Source: Isoetes taiwanensis (lineage: Eukaryota > Streptophyta > Lycopodiopsida > Isoetales > Isoetaceae). Taken from it: a stretch of 64,000 nt of DNA. The notes beneath the pieces are model-generated. The model was not told the origin of the DNA. It saw only the letters and a program-made list of their open reading frames with translations, and ran no database searches. The DNA lies in contig JAJEKV010000033.1 in the NCBI GenBank assembly GCA_021234155.1, positions 2,647,454-2,711,453 on the forward strand. The letters are read 5' to 3'. The position numbers and the translations under genes are program-made. This document shows positions 61,935 through 64,000 of the stretch, one piece after another. Position 1 is the first letter of the stretch. The number at the start of each line of letters is the position of its first letter.

Positions 61935-63190
61935 ATCCTTTTGGCTTGGTTATGATAGGTTAAATTCAGTCCTAATCTAGATTAGAAGCATGGAAATGGA
62001 TGTATTTATAGTTCACTGTAACTGAGGATGCATAAAAAATTGCCTGGAAGCATAGTAGTTCTTCGTAGTTCTTCGATTCCATAAAAATTATCTAAAGTTC
62101 AACCGCTATTGACAAGAAGTTACTGAGCACTAGAACAGAGCACTAGAACAGTACATCATGTCTACAATGAGTGACATTGCATATACACAATGACATTGCA
62201 GCCTTCTTTGGTGCAGCCTGCTAAAACCATTCACATTTGGCTAAATGAGACACAACTTTTATATTAGAGTTTAAATATGAAACAACTTTTATGTAATGTA
62301 GAATTAGAGTTTAAATATAAAATTTGTTTTTTTACAATGTAGTGTTAACATAATGTCTTCACTGCTCCATGGAGAAGAAAGTTGAGGAAGAGAGGAGAAC
62401 AAAGATGTTGGCAGTTGAGACATGGTTGCCAAGGATTTAGCTATGATAGATCTAGACAATAGGTTGACTAAGCCACTAAGATCTTGCATGCAGCTTAAGA
62501 GCTTAGGAGCAACAAACTTGTTATGAAGAAATTTTATAATCTATGTTGTCAAGACTTTCAGAATGTATTCTTTGTTCTGGCCATAATGTTTGCTTGTTCA
62601 AAAAGCTTCTGCATAATGTATTGAATTATGCTATGTCGTCTTCTTCAATGTCACTCATCGTTGGTGCCATGGAGCAATCTTAGAAAAACGAGTTAAGTGA
62701 AATACTATTTGCCATTATCTTTCATAGCTGCTCTTTATTGTTTTCTTTAGCCACTTCTTCGAAGTGTTTAAGACACACTTTCCCCATATCAAATGGGACT
62801 CTCTAGTCCCTAGAACCTAATATTCTAGACATGTGCATAGTATGACTCATGATCTTATTGATGCCATTTGTTCATCTCTAAAGTTCCTCCCAATCTATCT
62901 CTATTCTTCTTGGGCCATGTGATAGATGCCGAGGATTTAGATTACATACACGTCATGCAGACGTTGCATGGAGCTAAGAAGCATTCATTATTCGCAATTC
63001 AATATTAGATTCATGTACACCCATTACCTCATGAAAAGTCAGGAATCTATATTGTTTGCATTCCTCAATGATTCTTCTTGTAATATAGGACGTTAATTGT
63101 ACATGTCTGAACTTTTCAGTGAGCACGTGTTTTACAATTCTAGCATTTTCTACTAATGTTTAAGACTTTAAAAGACCCCATCTAGTGAAG

Positions 63191-63284
63191 AAGGGGATAA
63201 ACACCCCTGCGAGCCCCTTACAGCAGATAAACGGGCGAGCCCGTTTATCTGCTGTAAGGGGCAAGCAGGGGTGTTTATCCCCTT
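63191..63284. repeat. 46 bp near-perfect inverted repeat with 2 nt centre
   Basis: Left arm 63,191-63,236 and right arm 63,239-63,284 match at 44 of 46 positions (GA against TT at positions 21-22 of the arm). It begins AAGGGGATAAACACCCCTGC and the centre is CGGGC-GA-GCCCG. As RNA it would fold into one long hairpin; as DNA it is a potential cruciform. It has no repeat neighbours that identify it as the end of a known transposon. Confidence 0.9.
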
Positions 63285-63321
63285 TAACCGGCAGGCAAAG
63301 GTTCCTCACCCATTCCTGCAC

Positions 63322-63383
63322 CCACAGCTCGATTATCGTCATCCATAGCTTGTTTATCAGCTCCCACAGCTGGATTATCACAG
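63322..63383. repeat. Three degenerate ~21 bp repeats
   Basis: CCCACAGCTCGATTATCGTC, CCATAGCTTGTTTATCAGCT and CCCACAGCTGGATTATCACA follow one another. The GTTTATC element also occurs in the inverted repeat just upstream. Confidence 0.55.
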
Positions 63384-63439
63384 GTTCGGCATCTTTGTTA
63401 GCCCTGTGCCTGGCAGACACACAGGTCTATACTTGCTGC

Positions 63440-64000
63440 ATGAGGGCGAGGCCCCACTGGCCACGGTGTCCAAGAAGAGGGATCCACAAGGCGCCACGGC
63501 GGGTCAAAGCTCCTCCAAGAAGCAGAAGACCCAAAGGTAGGACCCACGGCGGGCCACTACTTGTCTGTTAGCACGGCCGCGGACAGCTCAGATTCCTGTT
63601 CGAGTGCCCAAGTAGTGGAGCACGCGTTGTCATGATGAGGATCAGATTCAGGCCCGTAGGCCACTCCGTGTTCCTATATATTGTAGCATTTTTGCTCCTT
63701 CAAAAAAGAGGGTTCAGAGTGTTCTTTTGTGTCACTACAGAGCAGACATGCTGGTCGCCTGTTGTGCGCTCTTTTGAGCCTTCATTATACACTTGTTTTG
63801 ATCAATGGATTGCCGTGTTCTCCACAAGTGTCTTGTGTGTTTCATTGTGTATTGCCATTGCTGTTTTATCTGAGTTTTTCTTGTTCTTTCCTCTGTTAGC
63901 AAAAATCCCGCGTGACAAGAGTGTCTCAGGATTTGCCCTGCCGGACTTCACGGATCTCACAGAGATCTGTCCCTCAGGCGATCCCGAGCCCGGACCCCAA
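63440..64000 (+). mobile_element. Possible LTR-retrotransposon edge (LTR-like), cut by window end
   Basis: A GC-richer segment with a coding-like basic tail (SKKRDPQGATAGQSSSKKQK, stop at about 63,537), then TGTTAGCACGG at 63,566 as a possible LTR start. CCTATATATTG at 63,672 is a TATA-like box, and a T/G-rich stretch follows. The far end, PBS and partner LTR are not in the window. It could equally be an unrelated promoter. Confidence 0.3.

Larger units (their letters stand above)
60400..63170. other. AT-rich non-coding stretch
   Basis: No gene recognised in 2.8 kb. Small structures only: a foldback TGATGAAA/TTTCATCA near 60,806-60,832; two hairpins at 61,208-61,290; a 54 bp duplication at 61,813-61,934; GAGCACTAGAACA twice at 62,125-62,150; and a partial duplication of AATTAGAGTTTAAATAT at 62,253-62,318. 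Confidence 0.6.

Noticed and set aside
62304-62489. Small open frames in 60,400-63,200
   Set aside because: Short, AT-rich, no motifs, no start context or neighbours. They are left out of the annotation.

Overview
This is nuclear DNA of a land plant. A fern, or another seed-free plant with a large repeat-rich genome, fits best. The basis is an intronless organelle-type PPR gene with 13 P-L-S triplets, a plant Ty1/copia element primed by initiator-methionine tRNA, and LINE copies packed around long TC microsatellites. No bacterial or organellar gene, rRNA, tRNA or CRISPR was found. The species assignment is inference; the mobile-element calls are read directly from the sequence.

Layout. 1-10,752: a head-to-tail pile of LINE copies, all pointing right. 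Each is separated by a (TC)n tract and ends in the same 3' hairpin (an AGACC stem with a TGAT or TGGT loop, inside a GTCT/AGAC outer stem). One long copy (1,708-9,861) has lost part of ORF2 to an inverted, GC-rich LINE of a related subfamily, which carries tandem ~183 bp leader monomers. 10,753-41,910: a 31 kb tandem array of one small LTR retrotransposon on the minus strand, made of 20 LTRs and 19 internal segments (LTR-int-LTR-int...). Its outer ends are an intact TG and CA lying directly against (TC)n DNA on both sides. 41,911-51,901: (TC)n(TG)n, then a full-length LINE of about 4.8 kb. Its ORF1 is split by a complete copia element (43,263-48,346) with a perfect 5 bp target duplication. 51,902-53,580: another (TC)n and a decayed chimeric LINE. 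54,425-58,879: the one likely host gene, a 1,484-residue PLS-class PPR protein without a DYW domain. 58,880-64,000: mostly unrecognised AT-rich DNA, with a 46 bp near-perfect inverted repeat at 63,191-63,284 and an LTR-like promoter region running off the right edge.

How it fits together. The TC microsatellite appears to be the landing site for the LINE family and for the ancestor of the LTR array. Repeated insertion into the TC tract left by the previous copy would give the same-direction, microsatellite-separated pile that is seen. Unequal crossing-over between LTRs would then have grown one LTR insertion into 20 LTRs. Shared deletions and duplications between neighbouring units support local amplification.

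A caution on quality. Several array units differ from the rest mainly at CAG, CTG and CG motifs, and identical odd replacements recur in distant units. That looks like systematic consensus error at methylated cytosines. Some frameshifts reported below, especially in homopolymers, could have the same cause.
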